Shown here: piece by piece, positions 55,591 to 64,000 of the stretch
Numbering within the stretch: the stretch's first letter is position 1
How the letters are laid out: each line of letters starts with the position of its first letter
Origin: Lysinibacillus sphaericus
GTDB taxonomy: Bacteria; Bacillota; Bacilli; Bacillales_A; Planococcaceae
Direction: 5' to 3'
NCBI RefSeq assembly: GCF_001629735.1
Contig: NZ_CP015224.1
Location: forward strand, 744,001 to 808,000
Length of the DNA: 64,000 nt
Translations under genes and position numbers: made by a program
Notes under the pieces: model-generated
Told to the model about the DNA's origin: nothing
Database searches by the model: none
Seen by the model: the letters and a program-made list of their open reading frames with translations, nothing else

Positions 55591-55785
55591 TTGAACAAGT
55601 TAGAACAATTAGTTGCGCAGTTAGATCTGGTCAATCAATTACTTTTCACGAGAGTGTCTCTGGAGAACAATGCTCAGAATATGCACTTTTTTTTGCAGCT
55701 CAAAGCAGTTAGCCAGAAAGTAAGCTTAGCAGAAAAGAACTGGCAAGTAAAGAATGCTTGTTCGCCTATTAGTAGTGAAAAATGA
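55591..55785 (+). CDS. Small helical protein, unrecognised
   Basis: 64 residues, possible start TTG 55591 with AAAGGGGGC upstream. Helical, with leucine-rich first half (LEQLVAQLDLVNQLLF) and QLKAVSQKVSLAEK later. In Bacillus small ypp genes of unknown role lie here, but I cannot match it to one. Intermediate support only. Confidence 0.45.
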   Translation: MNKLEQLVAQLDLVNQLLFTRVSLENNAQNMHFFLQLKAVSQKVSLAEKNWQVKNACSPISSEK

Positions 55786-56002
55786 TAGACTTTGGTACAC
55801 TTATCTCATAAGCAATTGAACTAACTCAATAGCATTAAAATTGATACAGTATTTACCACAAAACAAGTAGGTAAAGGTAAGGGTATCAAGAGATGCCATA
55901 TTTTCGTAGTTGAAATGATGGACAAGACATACTCATCATATATATGTACTTGCTACGAAAAATATTTGCTTACATGTAATTGATGAGAGATGAGGTGCAA
56001 AA

Positions 56003-56386
56003 TTGTTAGTTATTCAGCAAACATCCAAATTATTAGATGAATGTGATCGATGTGTTTCACGTTTTTGGCAAATGCGTGAGGAGGACCGTACACCTGATTT
56101 TTTTCAAGAGGTGAAACCACATGCTGATAAAATTCACCAACTGTTGAAGGAATGGCAGCAAGAGGCCAATAAATGGATTCAAGAGAATCGACCGAAATAT
56201 ATGCATACACAACAAATTGCTTCAACGGTAGAATCGATGGAGCAATTTGTTGTGCAATCTTATTATAAGGAAACAAGTAAAAAACGTTTTTTAGATGCTA
56301 TTCATTCTACCTCCTTTACAATGAAAAACTTCGAACGACTGGTAAAGGAGGAGGCAGTAAATGCTATCGAAGAAACGAACGATTAG
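56003..56386 (+). CDS. yppE: YppE-like protein (DUF1798)
   Basis: 127 residues, start TTG 56003 with GAGGTG upstream. All-helical protein with LLDECDRCVSRFWQMREEDRTPDFFQEVKPHADKI and SYYKETSKKRFLDAIHSTSFTMKNF, the pattern of the YppE/DUF1798 family, a small four-helix bundle of unknown function. It overlaps the mrfA start by 26 bases. Synteny with recU region supports it. Confidence 0.82.
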   Translation: MLVIQQTSKLLDECDRCVSRFWQMREEDRTPDFFQEVKPHADKIHQLLKEWQQEANKWIQENRPKYMHTQQIASTVESMEQFVVQSYYKETSKKRFLDAIHSTSFTMKNFERLVKEEAVNAIEETND

Positions 56387-58634
56387 CGAGCTTTTACATG
56401 AATGGAGATATGATGAAGAATTAAAAGAACGCATTCTTCATTGGCAAACACTTGAAGCCCGTCCTGCTAGTTATGCTTCTTTCCCAGAAAATTTACATCC
56501 TTCTTTAGTGAAGGCTTTAAAGGCAAGAGGGATCGAGCAACTTTATACGCATCAGCGAGAGGCCTTTGATTTGGCACAGAGTGGTACATCTTTTACGGCT
56601 GTTACACCAACCGCATCAGGTAAATCGTATTGCTATCATTTACCGGTGTTGCAAAAAATAATAGAGGATAACAACGCACGTGCCATTTATTTATTTCCAA
56701 CAAAGGCTTTAGCACAGGATCAAAAAAATGACTTGAATGAACTTATTGAACAAAGTGGTGAAGAAATTTTAAGTTATACTTATGATGGTGATACGGCTCC
56801 AGGCATTCGTCAGAAGGTTCGTAAAGCAGGACATATCGTTATGACGAATCCTGATATGCTTCATTCAGGAATTTTGCCACACCATACGAAATGGGTATCG
56901 CTATTTGAAAATTTGCAGTATATCGTTATTGATGAATTGCATACATATAAAGGGGTATTTGGTTCTCATGTTGCTCATGTTATTCGTAGATTAAAACGCA
57001 TATGTGAATTTTATGGTAGTAACCCTGTGTTTATCTGTACTTCAGCCACGATAAAAAATCCTAAGGAGCTGGCAGAGTTGCTAACAAATGAATCACATGC
57101 GCTCATCGCAGACTCTGGAGCACCTGTCGGTAAGAAAACATTTCTTTTCTATAATCCGCCCATTATTCATAAAACTTTTGGGGTGCGTAGAAGTGCTGTA
57201 TTAGAGGTAAGTGATTTAGCAAAGAGGCTTTATATAGCTGGTATTCAATCCATCATTTTCGCTAAAAGTAGGGTACGGGTTGAAATGATTGTCACTTATT
57301 TAAAGGAACTCACACGCAATAAGCTGCTTGATGAATCCGTGCGTGGCTACCGAGGTGGTTATTTGCCATCTGAACGTCGGGTCATTGAAAAAGGCTTGCG
57401 TGATGGAACCATTCAAACCGTTGTCAGTACAAATGCGTTAGAATTAGGGGTCGATATTGGCCAGTTACAAGCATGTATTATGACAGGTTATCCAGGTAAT
57501 ATCGCAAGTGCCTGGCAACAAGCAGGACGTGCAGGAAGGCGGCAAGATGAGGCTTTAATTATCTATGTTGCACAATCGACTGCTCTTGATCAGTATGTGG
57601 TTAATCATCCTTTATTTTTACTTGGTAGTGCACCAGAGGAGGCACGTATTTATCCAGAAAATATGTTAATTCTAATGGATCATTTAAAATGTGCCGCTTT
57701 TGAATTACCTTTTTCTATAGAAGATACTTATGGTGAATATGACATACAAGAGTTGTTAGATTATTTAGCCGAAGAAGGCGTTGTCTTTAAGACGAGTGAT
57801 AAGTGGCATTGGATGAGTGATCGTTTCCCAGCACATGATATTAGCTTACGGTCTGCTTCGCAGGAAAATGTGGTAATTATTAATCTGTCTATTCCTGCCC
57901 AAACAAAGGTAATTGGAGAAATGGATCGTCATAGTGCCATGACATTATTACATGAGGAAGCGATTTATTTACATCAAGGGATTCAATTCCAAGTAGAGCA
58001 GCTCGACTGGGAAGAAAAGAAAGCCTATGTCCGTGAAGTCGACGTCGATTATTATACAGATGCCAATCTTGCCGTTGAAATGAAGGTATTAGAGGAAGAT
58101 CGAAGCCGAGGATATAATGGTGGTACGATTAGCTTCGGGGATGTAGGATTAGTCGCACAGGCAACTATTTTCAAAAAAATTCGCTTTGGAACGCATGATA
58201 ATATCGGATCGGGGCCCATTCATTTACCTCCAGATGAAATGCATACAAGTGCATCATGGCTTTCACTTCATCTAACAGAGCAATGGTCAGAGGCGGAATT
58301 GACAGAGGTAATGATTGGAGTAGCCTATGCCATGAATGCGTTTATTCCTTTGTTTATTCAATGTGATAGCAGTGATGTAGCAGTTGTCCCACAAGTTAAA
58401 GCATCCCATAATGAGTTGCCCACATTTTTTGTTTACGATAAATATCCTGGTGGGATTGGTTTAAGTGAAAAGGTCTATGACTTATGGGAAGATCTATTAA
58501 TGAAAACCTTAGAGCATGTTTCAAAATGTCCTTGTGAATCTGGATGTCCATCATGTATTGGAGCGCAGGACAGTTTGCAGGAAGGAAAAAAGAGGGTCAT
58601 TATACTTCTTCAGAGATTAAATCAAATTAATTAA
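56361..58634 (+). CDS. mrfA: MrfA (YprA) DEAD-box helicase
   Basis: 757 residues from ATG 56361 with GGAGGAGG upstream. Helicase motifs: Q/I region LYTHQREAFDLA, Walker A PTASGKSY, motif II DELH, III SATIKNP, VI QAGRAGRRQDEA. A C-terminal DUF1998-type region ends with the zinc cysteines of CPCESGCPSCIG. In Bacillus MrfA works with the exonuclease MrfB (YprB) in excision of mitomycin C adducts. Here the next gene is unrelated and opposite in direction, so mrfB is missing from this place. Confidence 0.92.
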   Translation: MLSKKRTISELLHEWRYDEELKERILHWQTLEARPASYASFPENLHPSLVKALKARGIEQLYTHQREAFDLAQSGTSFTAVTPTASGKSYCYHLPVLQKIIEDNNARAIYLFPTKALAQDQKNDLNELIEQSGEEILSYTYDGDTAPGIRQKVRKAGHIVMTNPDMLHSGILPHHTKWVSLFENLQYIVIDELHTYKGVFGSHVAHVIRRLKRICEFYGSNPVFICTSATIKNPKELAELLTNESHALIADSGAPVGKKTFLFYNPPIIHKTFGVRRSAVLEVSDLAKRLYIAGIQSIIFAKSRVRVEMIVTYLKELTRNKLLDESVRGYRGGYLPSERRVIEKGLRDGTIQTVVSTNALELGVDIGQLQACIMTGYPGNIASAWQQAGRAGRRQDEALIIYVAQSTALDQYVVNHPLFLLGSAPEEARIYPENMLILMDHLKCAAFELPFSIEDTYGEYDIQELLDYLAEEGVVFKTSDKWHWMSDRFPAHDISLRSASQENVVIINLSIPAQTKVIGEMDRHSAMTLLHEEAIYLHQGIQFQVEQLDWEEKKAYVREVDVDYYTDANLAVEMKVLEEDRSRGYNGGTISFGDVGLVAQATIFKKIRFGTHDNIGSGPIHLPPDEMHTSASWLSLHLTEQWSEAELTEVMIGVAYAMNAFIPLFIQCDSSDVAVVPQVKASHNELPTFFVYDKYPGGIGLSEKVYDLWEDLLMKTLEHVSKCPCESGCPSCIGAQDSLQEGKKRVIILLQRLNQIN

Positions 58635-58642
58635 AAAAGAAA

Positions 58643-58686
58643 AGAGGGCTTGTGGTATATCTGAATGATTTCCTCAAGCTCTCTTT
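58643..58686 (+). terminator. Terminator after mrfA
   Basis: AGAGGGCTTGTGG and CCTCAAGCTCTCT pair with two mismatches around a loop of about fifteen bases, then TTTATCT. Ten bases after the mrfA stop. Confidence 0.65.
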
Positions 58687-58878
58687 ATCTATCTATTAAT
58701 GTATATACCTGACAATTTTTTTAGAAGGATTTATTTCTTTTTTTAGTATGGAACTAAGTCCTTTTACACTTTTTCCTCTACGTTTATTGGCAATGCAAGA
58801 GGTATATTAATAAATTTGTGAAGACAATACTGTTCTGATTCGAGTGCTGAACATTTGGTGTAGTAGAATAGTCAAAAA

Positions 58879-59235
58879 TTAGTCGATAGAAATTTTGTGT
58901 TTCTCATGAAGTAGTATTGTACCATTTACTTTAACGACGATATTTAAACTGAGTAATCCACCTATTTTTACTTTTACTGTTGATACTGTTCCATTAGTTT
59001 CTGTAATTTCACCTTTCAATTTTACAAAGGGATAAACTTGTTTGAACATACTGTCTCTACTCTTTTTATCTACTACTTCATTATTAATATAAAGAACCTC
59101 TTCCGTCACAGCATTTACAATGCGAATAATATGCCCCTTATATTCTAACTGCCATACTTTAAATACTTCTTTTTCTAAATCCTCTGTTGTGTTTTTCCAT
59201 TCTTTTTTTAGTTCTTCACGAAAATTTTTAAACAA
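58879..59235 (-). CDS. Hypothetical small protein
   Basis: 118 residues, start TTG 59235 with GGAGG seven bases upstream. The first third is helical and charged (FREELKKEWKNTTEDLEKEVFKV), followed by beta-strands (HIIRIVNAVTEEVLYINNEVVD, VKLKGEITETNGTVSTVKVKIGGLLSLNIVVKVNGTILL). No signal peptide or membrane segment. Proteins with such a KGH.I.I.N...EEVLYIN..VVD pattern are found in Bacillales but I know no function. Confidence 0.65.
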   Translation of the reverse strand: MFKNFREELKKEWKNTTEDLEKEVFKVWQLEYKGHIIRIVNAVTEEVLYINNEVVDKKSRDSMFKQVYPFVKLKGEITETNGTVSTVKVKIGGLLSLNIVVKVNGTILLHEKHKISID

Positions 59236-59779
59236 TGCGTTTCCTCCAAGAAAAGTTATTAATGATTACATAAATATTTTTACTTCATTACAAAGTAAGG
59301 GTGGCATTCATCTAACGCACCTTATATATGTAATTTCATTTTATAGAAAATACTTGCAATAGTACAAGCGAATTAGATAAAAGTGTTAGTTTTCTAGAAA
59401 TAAAATTATTTAAATGGTCAACCAACAAGGATGCCGTAACTTTATGGAGAATGGACTTTTTAAATAATAATTCAATGTATGATTACACAATAAATAGAAT
59501 TAAAAAGGAGTTAAGGCTAAATAAACTTTATTCAAACATGTTCGTGTTGATTAATTCGGGGCTTTGTCTCGTTTGTGTGACTTACACCAACAATTAGAAA
59601 AGTAAGGTAAAGAAAATTTTAAATATACAAATATTTGTTGAATGTTAACTTTAAGTAATATATAAATAAATAGGAATATATGGTTTTTAACTAGGAGGAC
59701 AATTATTCTCTCCTAGTTAATCTGAAATGGGACATAATTTTATAGGTTTAATGACTATTTGATGAAATGGTGGTGGAAT
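59236..59779. other. Intergenic region ahead of the tail-collar cassette
   Basis: About 540 very AT-rich bases. Short broken frames (KVLVF near 59385, LWRMDFLNNNSMYDYTINRIKKE near 59440-59510) may be debris. A hairpin TTAACTAGGAG/CTCCTAGTTAA lies at 59687-59720, shortly before the GNAT gene. Confidence 0.4.
59687..59720. terminator. Hairpin upstream of the GNAT gene
   Basis: TTAACTAGGAG and CTCCTAGTTAA form an eleven-pair stem with a twelve-base loop. A T run precedes rather than follows it on the plus strand, so it may act leftward or be a boundary mark of the cassette. Confidence 0.5.
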
Positions 59780-60247
59780 ATGGTACAGACTCGAAATGTT
59801 GTATCTCAAGATGATGCGTTTCTTTACGAGTTATATATTTCTACACGAAAGAACGAGTTTTCGATGCTTGCCGTAGATGAACAACAATTACACGCGCTTT
59901 TACTGATTCAATACGAAGCGCAAAAGAGATTTTATCAACAAAATTTTCCGCAAGCAAAGCATGAAATTATTTTTCATGAAGGTTTGGAAATTGGTAGGAT
60001 AATGACTGAATGTAAAAGTGGGAATATTCATTTAATTGATATTTCTTTATTGCCTGATTTTAGAGGTAAGGGCTATGGAACCAAGTTATTAAAGCAATTA
60101 CAAAACAGTGCGGCTAGTCAGAATTTGTCTGTTACACTCCATGTATGGCATGGAAATCCTGCAAGGCGCCTATATGAAAGATGCGGATTTTACGTTACCG
60201 AAGACATTTCTCCGTATATTGCCATGAGGTTTGAGTCACTCGGTTAA
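59780..60247 (+). CDS. GNAT-family acetyltransferase, first gene of tail-collar cassette
   Basis: 155 residues; ATG 59780 is preferred to ATG 59759 because GGTGG precedes it. GNAT core: LIDISLLPDFRGKGYGTKLLKQLQ with the acetyl-CoA binding RGKGYG (about residue 100), and NPARRLYERCGF near the end. Its gene lies 41 bases ahead of three tail-collar proteins and, by direction and spacing, forms an operon with them. Similar GNAT genes recur next to MdpB-type collar genes in Bacillales to my knowledge; the acetylated target is unknown. Confidence 0.85.
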   Translation: MVQTRNVVSQDDAFLYELYISTRKNEFSMLAVDEQQLHALLLIQYEAQKRFYQQNFPQAKHEIIFHEGLEIGRIMTECKSGNIHLIDISLLPDFRGKGYGTKLLKQLQNSAASQNLSVTLHVWHGNPARRLYERCGFYVTEDISPYIAMRFESLG

Positions 60248-60288
60248 AAGACTGAATTTTCAATTTATTCGAAAGGAGGTGAGAGTCA

Positions 60289-60813
60289 ATGAGTGAGTCT
60301 TATTTAGGAGAGATTCGTATGTTTGCAGGAAACTTTGCTCCTCAGGGATGGGCTTTATGCAATGGACAACTTCTTAGTATTTCAGAAAATGAGGCACTTT
60401 TTGCTTTACTTGGAACAACATATGGAGGGGATGGTCAAACTACTTTTAAGTTGCCAGATTTAATGGGACGTGTTCCTATTCATGTTAGTCCACAGTACGG
60501 TATAGGTGTTGCTGGTGGTACAGAATTGATTACGTTAACTGCCAATCAACTGCCAAATCATACACATACTGTTCAAGCGGCTACAGCTGTTGGGAATACC
60601 TCAACACCGACTAATAAGCTGTGGGCAACGACAAGTGGATATTCTAATTACTCAAATGATAAAGATGGAGCTGGCAATCCGTTAACGCCAGTTACAATGA
60701 ACGCTAATGCTAGCTCGGTTGTTGGTGGCAATCAGTCACATGACAACATGATGCCAACAGTAGCAATTTCCTTCATTATTTCGTTATATGGAGTATTTCC
60801 TACCCAGCCATAA
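60289..60813 (+). CDS. Phage-tail-collar-domain protein 1
   Basis: 174 residues with an ideal AAAGGAGGTGA before ATG 60289. The start YLGEIRMFAGNFAPQGWALCNGQLLSISENEALFALLGTTYGGDGQTTFKLPDLMGRVPIHVS is the tail-collar domain (as in T4 gp12 and MdpB, the microcystin-dependent protein). The second half (NQLPNHTHTV..., ...NMMPTVAISFIISLYGVFPTQP) is the usual C-terminal half. Phage collar proteins trimerise in tail fibres. No signal peptide is seen, so export, if any, is by an unusual route. First of three tandem paralogues. Confidence 0.92.
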   Translation: MSESYLGEIRMFAGNFAPQGWALCNGQLLSISENEALFALLGTTYGGDGQTTFKLPDLMGRVPIHVSPQYGIGVAGGTELITLTANQLPNHTHTVQAATAVGNTSTPTNKLWATTSGYSNYSNDKDGAGNPLTPVTMNANASSVVGGNQSHDNMMPTVAISFIISLYGVFPTQP

Positions 60814-60838
60814 AACATATGTACAAAGGAGGATGAAA

Positions 60839-61333
60839 ATGGCAGAACCATATTTAGGTGAAGTTCGATTATTTGCGATGAATTATGCGCCAAGATACTG
60901 GTTATCTTGTGAAGGGCAATTGCTTCCTATTAATCAGTATCAAGCTTTATACGCGCTGTTAGGAACGGTTTATGGAGGGGATGGGGTAAAAACATTTGCC
61001 TTACCGGATTTGCGAGGACGTGTCCCAATCCATGTAGGTCCTTCATTACCTTTAGGAACAAAGGCGGGTGAAGTGACACATTCTTTAACAGTTAATGAAA
61101 TACCTCAACATACTCATCAAGTGTACGGCTCATCAAACCTTGCAAGTGTACCCTCCCCTAAAGGAAATGTATGGGCACAAAAGGATAACTTATATGCAGA
61201 TGGTCCGACTGTAACGATGAATTCAGCTGCATTATCTTCTGCTGGAGGAGGACAGGCCCATAATAATATGCAGCCTTATTTAGCCGTACATTTTTGTATC
61301 GCTACTCAAGGTATTTTTCCAACAAGAAATTAA
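60839..61333 (+). CDS. Phage-tail-collar-domain protein 2
   Basis: 164 residues; ATG 60839 with AAAGGAGG upstream (a frame opening earlier overlaps the preceding gene). Same architecture as its neighbours: YLGEVRLFAMNYAPRYWLSCEGQLLPINQYQALYALLGTVYGGDG, a DLRGRVPIHVG segment, EIPQHTHQV and NNMQPYLAVHFCIATQGIFPTRN. It diverges from copies 1 and 3 at the tryptophan-glycine site (RYWLSCEG instead of GWALCNG) and is shorter in the middle. Confidence 0.92.
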   Translation: MAEPYLGEVRLFAMNYAPRYWLSCEGQLLPINQYQALYALLGTVYGGDGVKTFALPDLRGRVPIHVGPSLPLGTKAGEVTHSLTVNEIPQHTHQVYGSSNLASVPSPKGNVWAQKDNLYADGPTVTMNSAALSSAGGGQAHNNMQPYLAVHFCIATQGIFPTRN

Positions 61334-61352
61334 GTAAAAGGAGTTGGTATGA

Positions 61353-61889
61353 ATGGCAGATGCGTATATCGGTGAAATCCGAATTTTTTCAGGAAACTTT
61401 GCGCCAAAGGGGTGGGCGTTATGTAACGGTCAATTGATGAACATTCAGCAAAATACAGCACTTTATTCTATATTAGGTGTTCAGTATGGTGGCGATGGGA
61501 AGACAACCTTTGCATTACCGAATTTAATGGCGTCAGCACCTATGAATCAAGGATCAGGAATGGGATTAACACCGCGAAAAGTTGGTGAAGCGGTAGGAAC
61601 ACAAACAGTGACGCTTTTGGAGTCCCAAATACCTGCTCACTCTCATACTCCAGTAGCTATACAAAGTGTTGGAACGTCAGGTAATCCGATTGGTTTATTT
61701 TGGGCAGAGGGTGTAGGGGCCGGGAGACCACCCAAACAACCACATTTGTATGATACCAATTTGGATGTTCAAATGAACACGCAAGCTTTAGGTTTGACAG
61801 GTGGGAGTCAGCCACATAATAATATGCAGCCCTTCTTGGTGATGAATTATATTATTTGCTTACAGGGTGAGTTTCCATCTAGAGGGTAA
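61353..61889 (+). CDS. Phage-tail-collar-domain protein 3
   Basis: 178 residues from ATG 61353 with AAAGGAG upstream. Conserved YIGEIRIFSGNFAPKGWALCNGQLMNIQQNTALYSILGVQYGGDGKTTFALPNL, IPAHSHTP, and NNMQPFLVMNYIICLQGEFPSRG. It is closer to copy 1 than to copy 2 in the N-terminal block. The operon continues 24 bases later with the large secreted protein gene, so the three collar proteins and the repeat protein are probably made together. Confidence 0.92.
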   Translation: MADAYIGEIRIFSGNFAPKGWALCNGQLMNIQQNTALYSILGVQYGGDGKTTFALPNLMASAPMNQGSGMGLTPRKVGEAVGTQTVTLLESQIPAHSHTPVAIQSVGTSGNPIGLFWAEGVGAGRPPKQPHLYDTNLDVQMNTQALGLTGGSQPHNNMQPFLVMNYIICLQGEFPSRG

Positions 61890-61913
61890 CAGGAAATTTA
61901 AAGGGGTGGAACT

Positions 61914-64000
61914 ATGAATCGATCGCAGGCTTTCAAAAATGGCAGGAATGGGATTAAAATGGTCCGTAAAAAAATGAGATTTTATGTCCGTATTTTAATA
62001 GTCTTAATTTTAATGATGGCATCGATTGGCTATATCCCTGCCATAGAGGTAGAGGCTGCTGTGAATGGAACTGCTGATGGTACATATGATTTCGGTGGAT
62101 CTGTCAGTGGTGATAACAGTGCGGGTGCAGGATTTTCAACCTTTTCGGATAAGTTTATAATAAGCAACGGTTTTGTAGTTGATCCAGCAACATCACAATT
62201 GTATACACAAAATTATACACCTAAGGCTCAGGAAACTCTGATTATTAAAGCAGAGGGAGGGAATATATGTAAAACATTCACGTTTAAAGACTTAGGGATA
62301 AGTATTGTTCCAGATCTTCCTAAACTCACATTTAGTAAGCTTTCCTTAGTTGTAAAAGATACGAATGGAGCTACGTTAGGCTCTCACTCAATTGCTAATA
62401 AGGAGATTTCTGGGAATGGAATGATCCATCAATTAAGTACTCTCTTAAATAATGGTAATGAATTTGATTACAATGGTGCTGAATCCTTAGAAATTACGTG
62501 GCAATTTGATTTCCCTACTAATGATCCAAATACAGAGCCATCAAACTTAAACTTTGATAATATAACAATTGCCAATGTGAGCGACAGTTTTTCTGATACT
62601 CAAACTCCTACAATATCAAACAAAACAATTACATCTTCAAATGTCAGTACAACAGGTGTAACGCTTGGGTGGGAAAAGGCAACAGACGATGTGACACTAC
62701 AGGGCGATTTAGAGTATCGAGTCTATCAATCTAGCAGTAATAATATGGATACTGTTAGTGATATCGAAGTAAACGGTTTAGCATTAGGAACTGGATTTTC
62801 AAAAGATTTAGAAGTATTTAATGTGACGGGGTTATTACCAAGTACGACATATTATTTTAATGTCATTGTAAAAGATGCTGCAGGCAATAAAAGTGCTTAT
62901 ACAATGAAGTCAGTGACGACCTCTATTCCTGCTAATGCTCCAACTGTAACTACAAATACTATCCCATCTAATGTGACAACAACAGGAGCAACGGTTGGTG
63001 GGTATGTTACAGCTGATGGTGGAGCGATAGTTACAGAAAGAGGAATTGTCTATGCAACGACTGCCAATCCGACGACCATTAATAGTAAAATAACGATAAC
63101 AGGGACAACAGGTACTTTTACTGCTGACCTAAGTGGGTTAAATCCAAATACGACGTACCATTACAGAGCATATGCGACAAACTCTGTAGGTACAAGCTAT
63201 GGAAGTGATCAAACCTTTACAACAGGGTCATTAAGCAATAATGCAGACTTAAGCAACTTAACCCTTTCAACAGGAACGTTAAGTCCAGCCTTTGCTTCAG
63301 GTACGACAGATTACACTGCAAATGTAGCTAGTAATGTAGGAAATATTCAGGTTACACCGACATTAGCTGATAGTTATGCAACGCTAACGCTGAATGGGGC
63401 AGCTGTCACAAGTGGAATTGGTAAGGATATTGCCTTAAATGTCGGATTAAACACCATTACTATTATTGTAACTGCACAAAATCAAACAACAAAAATTTAT
63501 ACGATTACAGTTACTAGAGCAGCACCAACATATACAATTGATACAATCAGTAATCAAATGTTCCCAGCACTAACAGCTGGATACACAAGCGGCACTCAAG
63601 AAACAAAAACGTTAACAATCGCAAATACAGGAACAGGTAGTTTAGCGAATGTATCGGTAGCGATAAGTGGTGCTAATGCGGATGATTTTGATATTACGCA
63701 ACCATCAGCGACGAGCTTACCAAGTGCGGGTAATACAATATTTACTGTGAGGGCAAAGGATGGCTTGGCGGTAGGAACCTATACAGCAACGGTAACGGTA
63801 AGCGCGACAAACCTAACACCAGTGACGTTCACAGTTATGCAAGTGGTCCAAGCAGCACCAACATATACAATTGATACAATCAGTAATCAAATGTTCCCAG
63901 CACTAACAGCTGGATACACAAACGGCACTCAAGAAACAAAAACGTTAACAATCGCAAATACAGGAACAGGCAGTTTAGCGAATGTATCGGTAGCGATAAG
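61914..64000 (+). CDS. Very large secreted repeat protein, N-terminal part
   Basis: At least 695 residues, open at the right edge. ATG 61914 follows AAGGGGTGG. After a basic start a signal-like segment (VRILIVLILMMASIGY) is followed by a jelly-roll-like region (about 45-215), two fibronectin-type domains (about 220-320 and 330-420, the second GYVTADGGAIVTERGIVYAT), a cadherin-like sandwich (NADLSNLTLSTGTLSPAF to TVTRA, about 440-535) and then repeats of 111 residues (YTIDTISNQMFPALTAGY ... TLTIANTGTGSLANVSVAI). It is probably surface-exposed or secreted. Long repeats suggest variable length. It follows the third collar gene by 24 bases. Confidence 0.88.
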   Translation, partial: MNRSQAFKNGRNGIKMVRKKMRFYVRILIVLILMMASIGYIPAIEVEAAVNGTADGTYDFGGSVSGDNSAGAGFSTFSDKFIISNGFVVDPATSQLYTQNYTPKAQETLIIKAEGGNICKTFTFKDLGISIVPDLPKLTFSKLSLVVKDTNGATLGSHSIANKEISGNGMIHQLSTLLNNGNEFDYNGAESLEITWQFDFPTNDPNTEPSNLNFDNITIANVSDSFSDTQTPTISNKTITSSNVSTTGVTLGWEKATDDVTLQGDLEYRVYQSSSNNMDTVSDIEVNGLALGTGFSKDLEVFNVTGLLPSTTYYFNVIVKDAAGNKSAYTMKSVTTSIPANAPTVTTNTIPSNVTTTGATVGGYVTADGGAIVTERGIVYATTANPTTINSKITITGTTGTFTADLSGLNPNTTYHYRAYATNSVGTSYGSDQTFTTGSLSNNADLSNLTLSTGTLSPAFASGTTDYTANVASNVGNIQVTPTLADSYATLTLNGAAVTSGIGKDIALNVGLNTITIIVTAQNQTTKIYTITVTRAAPTYTIDTISNQMFPALTAGYTSGTQETKTLTIANTGTGSLANVSVAISGANADDFDITQPSATSLPSAGNTIFTVRAKDGLAVGTYTATVTVSATNLTPVTFTVMQVVQAAPTYTIDTISNQMFPALTAGYTNGTQETKTLTIANTGTGSLANVSVAI
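63521..64000 (+). repeat. 333-bp direct repeat inside the large secreted protein gene
   Basis: A unit starting AGCACCAACATATACAATTG at 63521 begins again at 63854, exactly 333 bases (111 codons) later, and is almost identical until the end of the window (one visible difference: ACAAGCGGCAC against ACAAACGGCAC). The second copy runs off the edge, so more copies may follow. Confidence 0.93.

Noticed and set aside
59780..64000. A prophage
   Set aside because: Collar domains are present, but no integrase, capsid, terminase, tail tube or lysis gene is visible; a prophage edge beyond the window is not excluded.

Overview
The window looks like a chromosomal segment of a spore-forming, AT-rich Firmicute of the Bacillales, most likely Lysinibacillus or a close relative. 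The evidence is the conserved block ypmB-aspB-asnS-dnaD-nth-ypoC followed by opposed recU-ponA (as in Bacillus), spore genes (splA-splB, a CotA-type laccase, a GerA-type germinant receptor subunit, two cysteine-rich spore-surface-like proteins), an S-layer-homology remnant, and strong Shine-Dalgarno sites with frequent TTG/GTG starts. No rRNA, tRNA, CRISPR array or complete insertion sequence was found.

Layout. 1-9.5 kb is an accessory stretch: the start of a PgeF/laccase-domain gene, a small membrane protein resembling membrane-bound terpene cyclases, a LysM-CAP secreted protein, two cysteine-rich proteins (one a seven-bladed YVTN propeller), a VanW-domain lipoprotein, then decayed genes (SLH protein, unknown gene, chemoreceptor tail) and a HAD phosphatase. 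9.8-14.6 kb holds a YibE/YibF-like membrane pair, an orphan 45-codon peptide gene, and an ABC-F ATPase behind two terminators and a 10-codon leader, then an interspersed repeat and an IS1182-type transposase scrap. 14.6-17 kb is the riboflavin operon with two tandem FMN riboswitches, each with its own terminator, ahead of ribE-ribB-ribH; ribD and the RibA domain are missing. 17-23.8 kb carries an orphan gerA-type gene, an orphan DcuS/CitA-like sensor kinase, a histidine phosphatase, a GNAT enzyme, a Tad2/DUF2829-like protein, an SDR enzyme and queT. 23.9-30 kb carries a secreted protein with a copper-amine-oxidase-N domain and seven repeats, and the tldD-tldE protease pair.

30-45 kb: splA-splB, an amidinotransferase-fold enzyme with an amino-acid permease, a YqcI/YcgG protein, a divergent MarR/quinone-reductase pair with operator-like palindromes, a two-component system behind a multidrug ABC exporter, an MFS exporter behind twin operator-like sites, and the laccase. 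45-58.6 kb is core chromosome: a TPR-GGDEF diguanylate cyclase, ypmB, aspB, asnS, dnaD, nth, ypoC, ponA, recU, a yppE-like gene and the mrfA helicase (no mrfB follows within the window).

59.7-64 kb is the most unusual part: a GNAT acetyltransferase, three tandem phage-tail-collar-domain proteins, and a very large secreted repeat protein that runs off the right edge, all in one direction with strong ribosome binding sites and no other phage genes. This cassette, the tandem FMN riboswitches, the layered ABC-F leader with its upstream peptide gene, and the free-standing Tad2-like gene are the items most worth following up. All assignments come from reading motifs and context; no database search was run.
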